Under the pieces are notes generated by a model. The model worked only from the letters and a program-made list of their open reading frames with translations. It was not told where the DNA came from and did no database searches. Made by a program: the position numbers and the translations under genes. This document shows, one piece after another, positions 18,412 through 26,766 of a stretch of DNA of 64,000 nucleotides (the stretch's first letter is position 1; each line of letters begins with the position of its first letter). Source of the stretch: ZC4RG42 sp003242425 (GTDB taxonomy: Bacteria; Pseudomonadota; Gammaproteobacteria; Burkholderiales; SG8-39); assembly GCA_937907425.1 (NCBI GenBank), contig CALCIE010000025.1, forward strand, positions 1 to 64,000, given 5' to 3'.

Positions 18412-19458
18412 ATGCGGAAACTGCTCACCCTTTCTTCCTGTATCGCGGCGTTGTTGATCGCCGCGCCGGTCGTCGCCCAGACCGGATCGGTGGAAGAACT
18501 GCGCAAAACGGCGAACACGCTGTTCAAGCCGATTCCGCCCAAGGTGACCGAAGTCCGCGGACAGAAGATCACCCAGGAGCAGATCGACCTCGGCCGCATG
18601 CTGTATTTCGATCCGCGGCTGTCGCGCAGCCACATCATCAGCTGCAACACCTGTCATGCCATCGGTACCGGCGGTGCGGACAACGTGCCGACCTCGGTCG
18701 GTCACGGCTGGCAGAAAGGTCCGCGCAACGCGCCGACGACCCTGAACGCGGTGTTCAATGTCGCGCAGTTCTGGGACGGCCGCGCCAAGGACCTCGCGGA
18801 GCAGGCAACGGGCCCGGTCGAGGCGAGCGTGGAAATGAACAACACGCCCGACCGCGTGATCGCCACGCTGAAGAGCATCCCGCAATACGTCGAAGCCTTC
18901 AAGCGCGCCTTCCCGGGCAGCGCCGATCCCGTCACCTATCAGAACATGGCGCGCGCGATCGAGGCGTTCGAGACCACGCTCATCACGCCCAACTCGCGTT
19001 TCGACCAGTTCCTGCTGGGCAAGAACAGCCTCGACAAGGAAGAGCTGGAAGGCCTGCAACTGTTCATCAGCAAGGGCTGCGCCGCCTGCCATTCGGGCAT
19101 CAACCTCGGCGGCCAGGCCTACTTCCCGTTCGGTGTGGTGGAACGCCCCGGCGGTTCGATCCTGCCTGAAGGCGACAAGGGCCGCTTCACCGTGACGAAG
19201 ACCGCCACGGACGAGTACGTGTTCCGCGCCGCGCCGCTGCGCAACGTCGCCCTCACCGCGCCCTACTTCCACAGCGGTCAGGTGTGGGATCTCGAGGAAG
19301 CGGTGCACATCATGGGCTCGGCGCAGCTCGGCCAGACCCTCAACAACGAGGAAGCGCGCCTGATCGCGACCTTCCTGCGCACGCTGACCGGCGAGCAGCC
19401 GAAGATCGAGTATCCGATCCTGCCGCCCAGCACCATCGCCACACCCAAGCCCGAATAA
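18412..19458 (+). CDS. diheme cytochrome c peroxidase (CcpA/MauG family)
   Basis: 348 residues with a signal peptide (MRKLLTLSSCIAALLIAAP, cleaved after VVAQ), so it is periplasmic. Two heme c motifs, CNTCH near residue 78 and CAACH near 223, mark a diheme peroxidase that reduces H2O2 with electrons from c-type cytochromes. NAPTTLNAVFNVAQFWDGRA and RAAPLRNVALTAPYFHSG are typical. Of three clustered ATGs I choose 18412, where AAGGAG sits at ideal spacing and the signal peptide begins. The FNR-type box upstream suggests induction at low oxygen, as is known for this family. Confidence 0.95.
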   Translation: MRKLLTLSSCIAALLIAAPVVAQTGSVEELRKTANTLFKPIPPKVTEVRGQKITQEQIDLGRMLYFDPRLSRSHIISCNTCHAIGTGGADNVPTSVGHGWQKGPRNAPTTLNAVFNVAQFWDGRAKDLAEQATGPVEASVEMNNTPDRVIATLKSIPQYVEAFKRAFPGSADPVTYQNMARAIEAFETTLITPNSRFDQFLLGKNSLDKEELEGLQLFISKGCAACHSGINLGGQAYFPFGVVERPGGSILPEGDKGRFTVTKTATDEYVFRAAPLRNVALTAPYFHSGQVWDLEEAVHIMGSAQLGQTLNNEEARLIATFLRTLTGEQPKIEYPILPPSTIATPKPE

Positions 19459-19478
19459 GCGTCGTCATCCTGAGGTAA

Positions 19479-19520
19479 CCGCCGCGACTGCTCTCCGCAC
19501 AGTCCGCGGCGGCTTTTTTT
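19479..19520 (+). terminator. intrinsic terminator of cytochrome c peroxidase gene
   Basis: Stem of CCGCCGCG-ACTG with CAGTCCGCGGCGG (12 bp with one bulge), an 8-base loop, then seven T, starting 20 bases after the stop codon. Confidence 0.9.
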
Positions 19521-19530
19521 AAGCAACCGC

Positions 19531-21012
19531 TCACCGCCGGTCCGCCTTCAATTCGGCGATGACCTTCTCTGCGGCGGTATGCATGGGCACCGCGAGTCCC
19601 AGCAGCGCAGTGTCCGCCGACACTTGCGCGCCCTGCGCGCTGCCGCGCGCGACCAGATCCTGTCCGCGCCCATAGACCAGGCGCGTGATCGCCGCGACCT
19701 CGGAATCGCTCATGTCCGCGCTCACCACCAGGATGGCGGCGGTGGCGACGGTCGGCACGGCCGTGTTCTGATGCGGATAGGTGCCGCGCGGCAGGCTCAG
19801 TTTGAAGTACGCCGGGCTTTGCGCGACAAGCCTCTCCAGCGCCTGTTCTTCGAGCGGCAGCAGACGCAGCGGCACGGAAGCGGTCGCGTCGCGAATGCTG
19901 TCGGAAGGAAAACCGATCACCTGGATCAGCGCGTCGATCTCGTCGCGGCGCAAAGCCACCAGCCCTTCGTTCAAGGGGAAGTCCACCACCCTGCCGAGTT
20001 CCTCCAGCGCGATGCCGTGCGCTTCCAGCACCGCGATCGCCGTGGTGCGCGAAGCCGCGCCCGGAACACCGATGGACACCCGCCTGCCGGCAAGATCGGC
20101 CATGCCGCGGATGTCGCTGTCGGCCCGCACGACCACATGGACGGCTTCGGGATAGAGGCTGCCGATCGCACGCAGACTGGTGTAGCGCCCCTCGCGCGCG
20201 AACGGTCCGCGCCCTTCGTAGGCCATCAGCGCCGAATCGCCCTGCACCATGCCGAGCTGCGCCTGCTGCGCGTGCACCATGCGCAGATTCTCTTCGCCGC
20301 CCGCGGTGACGAGCGGCACGATGCGCAACCTGCCGTCGCCCAGCGCCTGCGCGAAACGCAGGTATTGTCCGCCCGCAGGCCCGGCCGCGAGGGCGTAACC
20401 GTAATTGATGCGCGCCAGCCGCGCCTGGATGGCGGCATGCGCGCTTTGCAATTCCTGCGCGATGACTTCGTGCGTCGCGGCCGTCGTTTCCGGCGGCGCC
20501 GTGGCGATGACGTTGCGCATCGCTTCCAGCAGCACCTCGGGCGCAGGACGCGGGGCGCCGCTGGCGAAAGCGGGCGCGACCACGTTGCGGAACCCTTCGG
20601 GCGCGACGGCGGTCCAGCGGCCGTCATCTTCGCGCTTGTAAATGGCGGTGCCGTGGGCGCGGAGGAGATCGCCGGCGCGATTGCCGCCGCTCACGATGCC
20701 GGACAGTCCTTTCGGCCCCGTGCCGAGCGCGCTGATGATGCCCGCCACGCCGGGCGAATCCCAGGCGCCGAAGTCGTAGTCCTTGAGGAGTCTGAGATCG
20801 ACGTCGAAATAGACGATGCGCCGCGCCTCCCCCGGCGGCGCCTTGATGTCCTTCTGCGAACCGCGGCGATGCAGCGCTTCGAGCTTGAGCGTGCCGGCTG
20901 GCAGCGCTTCCGCGAGCCGCGCCTCCACGTCGCGCCGCAGGACGTCGGCATCCGGTCCCCGGCTGCAGGCGCCGAGCAATGCGAGCAACAGCAGACAAAG
21001 AAGCCGCCGCAT
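19531..21012 (-). CDS. lipid-anchored TAXI-type solute-binding protein with N-terminal extension
   Basis: 493 residues. The lipoprotein signal LLALLGAC (Cys16) implies a membrane anchor. A TAXI-family binding domain occupies about 200-485 (GYALAAGPAGGQYLRFAQALG; GVPGAASRTTAIAVLEAHG; PSDSIRDA; PHQNTAVPTVATAAILVV). TAXI proteins normally feed TRAP transporters and bind carboxylates such as glutamate. Two oddities: about 180 residues precede the usual domain and match nothing I recognise, and there is no TRAP membrane subunit nearby. Instead the gene starts one base after gltS, a Na+/glutamate symporter, suggesting that it delivers substrate to, or senses it for, GltS. That pairing is inference. 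Confidence 0.85.
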   Translation of the reverse strand: MRRLLCLLLLALLGACSRGPDADVLRRDVEARLAEALPAGTLKLEALHRRGSQKDIKAPPGEARRIVYFDVDLRLLKDYDFGAWDSPGVAGIISALGTGPKGLSGIVSGGNRAGDLLRAHGTAIYKREDDGRWTAVAPEGFRNVVAPAFASGAPRPAPEVLLEAMRNVIATAPPETTAATHEVIAQELQSAHAAIQARLARINYGYALAAGPAGGQYLRFAQALGDGRLRIVPLVTAGGEENLRMVHAQQAQLGMVQGDSALMAYEGRGPFAREGRYTSLRAIGSLYPEAVHVVVRADSDIRGMADLAGRRVSIGVPGAASRTTAIAVLEAHGIALEELGRVVDFPLNEGLVALRRDEIDALIQVIGFPSDSIRDATASVPLRLLPLEEQALERLVAQSPAYFKLSLPRGTYPHQNTAVPTVATAAILVVSADMSDSEVAAITRLVYGRGQDLVARGSAQGAQVSADTALLGLAVPMHTAAEKVIAELKADRR

Positions 21013-21013
21013 A

Positions 21014-22216
21014 TCAGCCTCCCATGAAGCCGAGCGAAAGGAAGACGGTCAGCACGGCCGCATTCATGAGGTCGACGAAGAAGGCGCCCGCGAGCGGGAC
21101 GATGAGGAAGGACTTGGGCGCGGGCCCGTACCTGGCGGCGATCGCCTGCATGTTGGCGATGGCGGTTGCCGTCGAGCCGAGATTGAAGCCGATGAAACCC
21201 GCAGTGGTCGTCACCGCTTCGTAGTCCCGTCCCATGACGCGAAAACAAATCCAGATCGCGTAGATCACGATGAACACGACCTGAAGCAGCACGATCACGA
21301 CCAGCGGCCCCGCGGTCAGCACCACCTCGACCAGGTTCAGCGCCATCATGGTCATGGCAAGGAACAGCGCCAGGCTCACGCCGGCGATCAATTCGGTCGC
21401 GCGGTCGTCGAAGTGCAATCCGGCGAGCGGCGCCAGGTTGCGGATCGCCACGCCGACCAGCAGGCACCACACGAAACCGGGAATGGTCACCGGCAGATCC
21501 TGGAAACGTTCGGCCAGCCACTGGCCGGCGAGCACTGCCGCGAGGATGCCCGCCAGCGCGCCGATGAAACCGAGCGCCGTGACGGCACCGCGCTGCGCTT
21601 CGGACCGCGTCTCGGCCGTCGCGTGACCGGACGCGGCACCGCCTCGCAACCGGTGACGATTGAGCAGATACTGCGCCACCGGTCCGGCGACGATGCCGCC
21701 CAGCACCAGGCCGATGGTCGCGGAAGTCATCGACAGCTCCATGACCGACTGCAGGTTGTTCACTTCCGCGAAGCGCTCCGCATAGGCGGCACCCGTACCG
21801 TGGCCGCCCACCAGGGTGATCGAGCCGGCGACGAGACCGAAAATGGGGTGCAGATCGAGCGCGCACGCGGCGGCGACACCTACCAGGTTCTGCAGCACGA
21901 GAAAGGGGAAAAGCACGAGCATGAACACGCCCAGCGCCTTGCCGCCCGCCTTGAGCAGGCGCAGATCCGCGCCCAGGCCCACGCCGGCGAAGAACATCAG
22001 CAGCAGCACCGGCTTCATGGTCGCGTTGAGCGACACCTGCGCACCGCCCCACTCGGCGCCGACGGAAACGAAAACGGCGAACAGCAGCCCGCCCGTCACC
22101 GGATCGGGGATGTTATAGCGGTTGAGGAAAGCGACCCGGCGGTTCACCGCCGCGCCCGCGAGCAGGCAGACGATGGCGGCCAGCAGCGATTGCAGCGGAT
22201 CGAAAGTCAGCGACAT
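21014..22216 (-). CDS. gltS: sodium/glutamate symporter GltS
   Basis: 400-residue carrier of the ESS family with about 12 helices in two inverted halves. NIPDPVTGGLLFAV and GHGTGAAYAERF match GltS, in which such segments form the Na+ and glutamate sites; FIGFNLGSTATAIANMQAI is the second-half counterpart. The ATG at 22216 follows GAGGAG, and 13 residues read further upstream lack homology. One base separates its stop from the TAXI gene start, so the two are surely one operon. Confidence 0.93.
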   Translation of the reverse strand: MSLTFDPLQSLLAAIVCLLAGAAVNRRVAFLNRYNIPDPVTGGLLFAVFVSVGAEWGGAQVSLNATMKPVLLLMFFAGVGLGADLRLLKAGGKALGVFMLVLFPFLVLQNLVGVAAACALDLHPIFGLVAGSITLVGGHGTGAAYAERFAEVNNLQSVMELSMTSATIGLVLGGIVAGPVAQYLLNRHRLRGGAASGHATAETRSEAQRGAVTALGFIGALAGILAAVLAGQWLAERFQDLPVTIPGFVWCLLVGVAIRNLAPLAGLHFDDRATELIAGVSLALFLAMTMMALNLVEVVLTAGPLVVIVLLQVVFIVIYAIWICFRVMGRDYEAVTTTAGFIGFNLGSTATAIANMQAIAARYGPAPKSFLIVPLAGAFFVDLMNAAVLTVFLSLGFMGG

Positions 22217-22310
22217 CGGCACTCCTCGTGACCGGACCGGAATGCAGCATGCCACAGGCGCCGCGGCCCCGGCTCAGCGCGTGCGGCGGACGCAAACTTC
22301 AAGCCTGCCC

Positions 22311-23972
22311 TCAGGCGCTCTTGAAACGCGTCAGCTTGACGATGCCGATGGCGGCGAGCGGCACGACGAAGCCGGCGAGGATCACGGCGATAAGGAGTTC
22401 GCCCAGTTGGCTGTAATCGGCCGCGACCAGGATCGCGCCGGTCTGCGGATCTCTGACCTCGCGGGTAACGACCCAGATCTCGTTCACGTATTTCGTCAGC
22501 AGCTGCGAGGCTGACAAGGCCAGGTTGGTGAACGAGGCCATGACCGCGAAGAAGGTCGCCTTGAGATTCTCGGGCGCCGAGTTGGCGATCCAGGCGAGCA
22601 TGGGAATCATGGCGATCTGTCCCAGCGGCGAGGACAGCGCCGTATCCACCAGCGCGATGAAGCGCGCGTCGACCACGCCGCCGGTGTGCGCGGCCGTCCA
22701 CTCGTGCAGGCCGTAGTACATGCCCAGCGTCGGAAGCGACAGCAGCGTGCCGGCGATGGTGAGCGCGCCCACGACGTAGGCGATGGAATGATCCGCCATG
22801 AAGCGGCGGAACAGGAACATGCCGAGCAGCGTCAGGCTGCTGGAGATGAGCGACAGCACCGAGATGAACTGCTGGTCGAAACCCAGCACGTCGATCATCC
22901 ACCACGTCGAGCCTTCGCCGGTGGTGGGCATGGCGCGGTAGACGAAGATGACGATCGCCGTGCCCACGAGCACGTTGCGCGCCTGCGGTTCCAGTTCCCG
23001 CACCAGCTTGACGATCATGAATACGATGATCGACATCGAGGCGAGGAACACGATCTCCTCGCGCAAGGGGAAATCGCCCAGCCCGACGAGCACCGAGAAC
23101 GCGGCGAAACCGAAGCCGCCGCCGAGGATCCACCAGTTGACGCGCGGCCGTTCGACGTGCGGATGCAGGAGCGAACGCGCTTCCTCCTCCGACAGGCCGT
23201 GCGCGCGCAACCGCCGCACTTCGCGACGCCGCACCCAGTGCGCCACCGCGACGCCGCCGATCGAGATCACCGGAATGACGAGCGCCAGCGCGTAGATGCG
23301 GGCGTAGGTGGCGACCTTCTGCGCCTCCGGCATCGCGGTGGCATCGCGAAAAAGGTAGACGTTGGCGAGCGCCACCAGCACCGTGCCGCCGATGATGGCC
23401 ACGCGCCCCAGCGTCTGCATGGTGACGTGCATCGCCTTGCGGTCCCGCTCGGACACCGGTGTGCCGTCCGGATGCACGCGCGGCACGGCTTCCACCGTCA
23501 TCGCGTCGGCCACCACGTCCTGAATCACATAGCCGACCGGCGAGAGCAGGGCCGACAGCACGAACCACGTTTCCACGCTCATGACCGCCGCCATCGCGTC
23601 GCGATGCGCGATAAGGCCGATCATGATCAGCAGGCTGAGCGCGATCAGTCCCGCGCCCAGATAGATCAGCCAGGACTTCCAGCGCCAGATCAGATCGACC
23701 AGATGGCCGAGCGGCATCTTCAAGGCCCAGGGCAGTCCGGCCCAGAAACCCAGCGCGGCGAGGAAAGCGGCCGAGAGGCCGAGGTACTCCTTGACGAAGA
23801 AAGTGCCGACGATGCCGGTGAGGCCCGATACCCCCGCCGCCATGTAGACCATGAGCGGCGGCAGATAGGACCAGCGCATCTGCCGGCCCAGATCGAGGAT
23901 GTTGCGGTCGAACCAGCGCCACAGCAGGGCGTGGAGCGCGGTGCGGGTCTGTGCGGGCGTCGGTGCGCTCAT
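22311..23972 (-). CDS. BT1-family/MFS-type transporter
   Basis: 553-residue membrane protein with about 12-14 helices. PLMVYMAAGVSGLTGIVGTFFVKEYLGLSAA in the first membrane region and GYVIQDVVADAMTVEAVP fit the BT1 (folate/biopterin transporter-like) branch of the major facilitator superfamily. The bacterial members have no assigned substrate. Start choice is uncertain: the ATG at 23972 opens the aligned region but lacks a clear Shine-Dalgarno, and another ATG at 23999 is no better. It is 94 bases upstream of gltS on the same strand. Confidence 0.75.
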   Translation of the reverse strand: MSAPTPAQTRTALHALLWRWFDRNILDLGRQMRWSYLPPLMVYMAAGVSGLTGIVGTFFVKEYLGLSAAFLAALGFWAGLPWALKMPLGHLVDLIWRWKSWLIYLGAGLIALSLLIMIGLIAHRDAMAAVMSVETWFVLSALLSPVGYVIQDVVADAMTVEAVPRVHPDGTPVSERDRKAMHVTMQTLGRVAIIGGTVLVALANVYLFRDATAMPEAQKVATYARIYALALVIPVISIGGVAVAHWVRRREVRRLRAHGLSEEEARSLLHPHVERPRVNWWILGGGFGFAAFSVLVGLGDFPLREEIVFLASMSIIVFMIVKLVRELEPQARNVLVGTAIVIFVYRAMPTTGEGSTWWMIDVLGFDQQFISVLSLISSSLTLLGMFLFRRFMADHSIAYVVGALTIAGTLLSLPTLGMYYGLHEWTAAHTGGVVDARFIALVDTALSSPLGQIAMIPMLAWIANSAPENLKATFFAVMASFTNLALSASQLLTKYVNEIWVVTREVRDPQTGAILVAADYSQLGELLIAVILAGFVVPLAAIGIVKLTRFKSA

Positions 23973-24022
23973 GAGGAGAACGTGCGCGGCCGGCCGCATG
24001 CCGGCCGCGCTTCAGGCAAAAG

Positions 24023-24433
24023 CTACTTGCAGTCGCCCAGGCGCTTGTAGGTCATGGTGGTCGAGCCCTTGTGCCGCTGGCCTTCCATTTCCATGTCGAA
24101 GTCCTGCTTCATGGTGAAGCTGTCCGGGCCGTTCGAGGTCAGCGTGGTATGCGTGTTCATTTTCTGCGGCCGGGTGCAGCTCATGGTGAAGGACGTGGTG
24201 TTGCCCGAGACCTTGGGCTTGGAGAACTTGCAGTCGTGGTCGGGCATCTGCGCATCCTGGCCGAGCCTGGTCGGGTCCTTGACCATGTCCGGCGTGATGC
24301 ACACCTGTTGCTTCATCGGAATGCCGGACATGGAGAACTCCCACAAGCCGGGACGCATCTGCACCCCTTGCGCGGCGACGGCCGCGGACGTCAACGAGGC
24401 GGACAGCAGGACCAATGCGCGTGCGAATGACAT
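24023..24433 (-). CDS. DUF3617 secreted protein
   Basis: 136 residues with a signal peptide (MSFARALVLLSASLTSAAVA) and a DUF3617 domain beginning QMRPGLWEFSM, with conserved cysteines (VCITPDM, DHDCKF, MSCTRP, GDCK). Proteins of this family are exported and of unknown function. The ATG at 24433 follows GGGAG. The gene stands alone between the BT1-like transporter and glcF. Confidence 0.85.
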   Translation of the reverse strand: MSFARALVLLSASLTSAAVAAQGVQMRPGLWEFSMSGIPMKQQVCITPDMVKDPTRLGQDAQMPDHDCKFSKPKVSGNTTSFTMSCTRPQKMNTHTTLTSNGPDSFTMKQDFDMEMEGQRHKGSTTMTYKRLGDCK

Positions 24434-24493
24434 GGATACTCCCTGAAGTCGAACGTGCCGCAAGCGTATGCGGGAACGGCCGCTGCCGCAACG

Positions 24494-25717
24494 TCAGCGC
24501 GCCGACAGCCGCTCGTCCAGATCGACGATCCAGTGTTTGACGGGGATGCCGTCCTCGGTGGCGAGATGCGTCTGGCAGCCGACGTTGGCGGTGAGGATGA
24601 CTTCGGGCATGCCGGAAGAAAGCGCCGCCAGTTTGTTGCGCTTGAGCTGCTGCGAGATCTGGGGGTGCAGCAGCGAATAACTGCCCGCCGAGCCGCAACA
24701 GAGGTGGGCGTTCGGCACGTGGGTGAGCCGGTAACCGAGCGCCGTCAGCAGGCTTTCGCCGACGCCGTGCAGCTTCTGCCAATGCTGCAGCGAGCAAGGC
24801 GCATGGAAGGCGACGAGCGGCTTTTCGCGCAGCAAGGGCGTGCCCGTGCGCTTCACTTCCCCGGCGATCACCTCGGTGAGGTCGCGGGTCATCGCGCTGA
24901 TGCGTTGCGCCTTCCCAGCATAACGCGGATCGCCGTCCAGATGGCGGGCGTATTCGCGTACCGTGGCGCCGCAGCCGGAGGCGGTCATCACGAAAGCTTC
25001 GACGCCCTGCTCCACGTAGGGCCACAAGCGGTCGATCATGCGCCGCATGTCGTCGAGCCCGTCTTCCTGGCGGTCGAGATGGAAGCGCAGCGCGCCGCAG
25101 CAGCCGGGCACTTCGAGCAGGCTGATGCCGAAGCGGTCGAGCACCCGCGCCGCGGCGGCGTTGGTGTCCGGCGTGAGCGCGGGCTGAACGCAGCCGCTCA
25201 GGGCCACCATCTTGCGCGCGTGGGTGGATGCGGGGCGCGCCGGCGCGCGCGGAATCCGCGACGGCAGTTTCTGCGCGAGGCGGACGGGAAGCAACGGCCG
25301 CAACGCCATGCCGCTGCGCACCAGCAGCTTGAACAGCGTCGTGCGCGTGAATACCTCGCCGATCGCCCAGCGCAGCAGACGGTCGCCGAACGGACGCTCG
25401 ACGCGTTCGCTCGCCACCGCGCGGCCGATATCGACCAGCCGGCCGTACTCGACGCCCGAGGGACAGGTGGTTTCGCAATTGCGGCAGGTGAGACAGCGGT
25501 CCAAGTGCAGCTGCGTGCTGCGCGTGACCGGCTCGCCTTCCAGCATGGACTTGATCAGGTAGATGCGTCCGCGCGGTCCGTCCAGCTCGTCGCCGAGCAG
25601 CTGATAGGTCGGACAGGTCGCGGTGCAGAATCCGCAATGCACGCATTTGCGCAGGATCGCCTCGGCGGCGCGGCCATGCTCGGTATCGCGGATGTAATCG
25701 GCGAGTACGGTCTGCAT
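24494..25717 (-). CDS. glcF: glycolate oxidase iron-sulfur subunit
   Basis: 407 residues. Two [4Fe-4S] ferredoxin motifs lie in the N-terminus (CVHCGFCTATCPTY and CLTCRNCETTCPSG), and two CCG domains follow (VPGCCGALRFHL and AHLCCGSAGSYSL). It passes electrons from the flavin subunits GlcD/GlcE to the quinone pool during oxidation of glycolate (or D-lactate) to glyoxylate. The start overlaps the glcE stop by one base (TGATG), so translation is coupled. Confidence 0.95.
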   Translation of the reverse strand: MQTVLADYIRDTEHGRAAEAILRKCVHCGFCTATCPTYQLLGDELDGPRGRIYLIKSMLEGEPVTRSTQLHLDRCLTCRNCETTCPSGVEYGRLVDIGRAVASERVERPFGDRLLRWAIGEVFTRTTLFKLLVRSGMALRPLLPVRLAQKLPSRIPRAPARPASTHARKMVALSGCVQPALTPDTNAAAARVLDRFGISLLEVPGCCGALRFHLDRQEDGLDDMRRMIDRLWPYVEQGVEAFVMTASGCGATVREYARHLDGDPRYAGKAQRISAMTRDLTEVIAGEVKRTGTPLLREKPLVAFHAPCSLQHWQKLHGVGESLLTALGYRLTHVPNAHLCCGSAGSYSLLHPQISQQLKRNKLAALSSGMPEVILTANVGCQTHLATEDGIPVKHWIVDLDERLSAR

Positions 25718-26766
25718 CAGAGTTCTTTATACATCCGGCCGGGGTTGAGGATGCCGTGCGGGTCGAATTCCCGTTTGAGACGACGGTGGATGTCCATCGC
25801 CACCGGCGGCAGCGGATGGAAGACCGGCGTCTGGCCGTCGCCGCCGCGGAACAGGGTCGCGTGGCCGCCGCGCGCTTCGGCCGCGGCACGCACGGTGCGC
25901 GCATCGGCCTCGGTGACCAGCCAGCGCAGCGCGCCGCCCCATTCGATGAACTGCGCACCGGGCAGTTCCAGCGGCTTGGCGGTCGAGGGCACCGACACGC
26001 GCCACAACGGTTCGTCGGTGCGGAAGAAGGCTGCGGTGTGATCGCGCACGCTCCGCCAGTAATCTTCCGCATCGTCCACACGCTCGCCGCCCAGGCGCGC
26101 GCAGGCTGATTCCACCGCGACCCGGGCGCCGGAGAGGCGCACGAGCAGTTCGCCGTCCTGCCAGGCGCTGGCGCTGATGGGCAGCGGCCGCGCGAGCCAG
26201 GTGTTGATCGTCTGGATGGCGACGGCCTCGGGCATCTCGAAACGCAGCGTCGCCTCCGCGGCCGGACGCGGCAGCACCTTGAGCGAGATTTCGGTGAGCA
26301 CGCCCAGCGTGCCGAGCGCACCGGCCATGAGCCGCGAGACGTCGTAGCCCGCCACGTTCTTCATCACGCGGCCGCCGAAGCGCAGATCGTTGCCGCGGCC
26401 GTCGAGCATGCGCACGCCGAGCACGAAATCGCGCACCGCGCCCACCGCCTGCCGGCGCGGCCCCGAGAGACCGCTCGCCACCGCGCCGCCGATGGTGCCG
26501 CCGGGCGCGAAACGCGGCGGCTCGAAGGCGAGCATCTGATTGCGTTCTGCGAGCGTGCGCTCGACCTCCTCGAGCGGCGTGCCGGCGCGTACGGTGATCA
26601 CGAGTTCGCTCGGCTCGTAATCGACCACACCGCTGTAGCTGCGCACATCGAGCGGCTGCGCCTCGACGGCATGACCGTAGAAGCGCTTGGTGTCGCCGCC
26701 GCGGACGTAGAGCGCTTCGCCCTTCGAGGCGGCGGTGCGGATGGTTTCGGCCAGTCTTTCGATCAT
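25717..26766 (-). CDS. glcE: glycolate oxidase FAD-binding subunit
   Basis: 349 residues with an FAD-binding PCMH-type domain (VITVRAGTPLEEVERTLAE; FAPGGTIGGAVASGLSGPRR; VMKNVAGYDVSRLMAGALGTLG) and a short C-terminal FAD-oxidase tail ending HGILNPGRMYKEL. It is the second flavoprotein of the GlcDEF complex. The ATG at 26766 overlaps the glcD stop by one base; longer readings run back into glcD in another frame and are rejected. Confidence 0.95.
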   Translation of the reverse strand: MIERLAETIRTAASKGEALYVRGGDTKRFYGHAVEAQPLDVRSYSGVVDYEPSELVITVRAGTPLEEVERTLAERNQMLAFEPPRFAPGGTIGGAVASGLSGPRRQAVGAVRDFVLGVRMLDGRGNDLRFGGRVMKNVAGYDVSRLMAGALGTLGVLTEISLKVLPRPAAEATLRFEMPEAVAIQTINTWLARPLPISASAWQDGELLVRLSGARVAVESACARLGGERVDDAEDYWRSVRDHTAAFFRTDEPLWRVSVPSTAKPLELPGAQFIEWGGALRWLVTEADARTVRAAAEARGGHATLFRGGDGQTPVFHPLPPVAMDIHRRLKREFDPHGILNPGRMYKEL

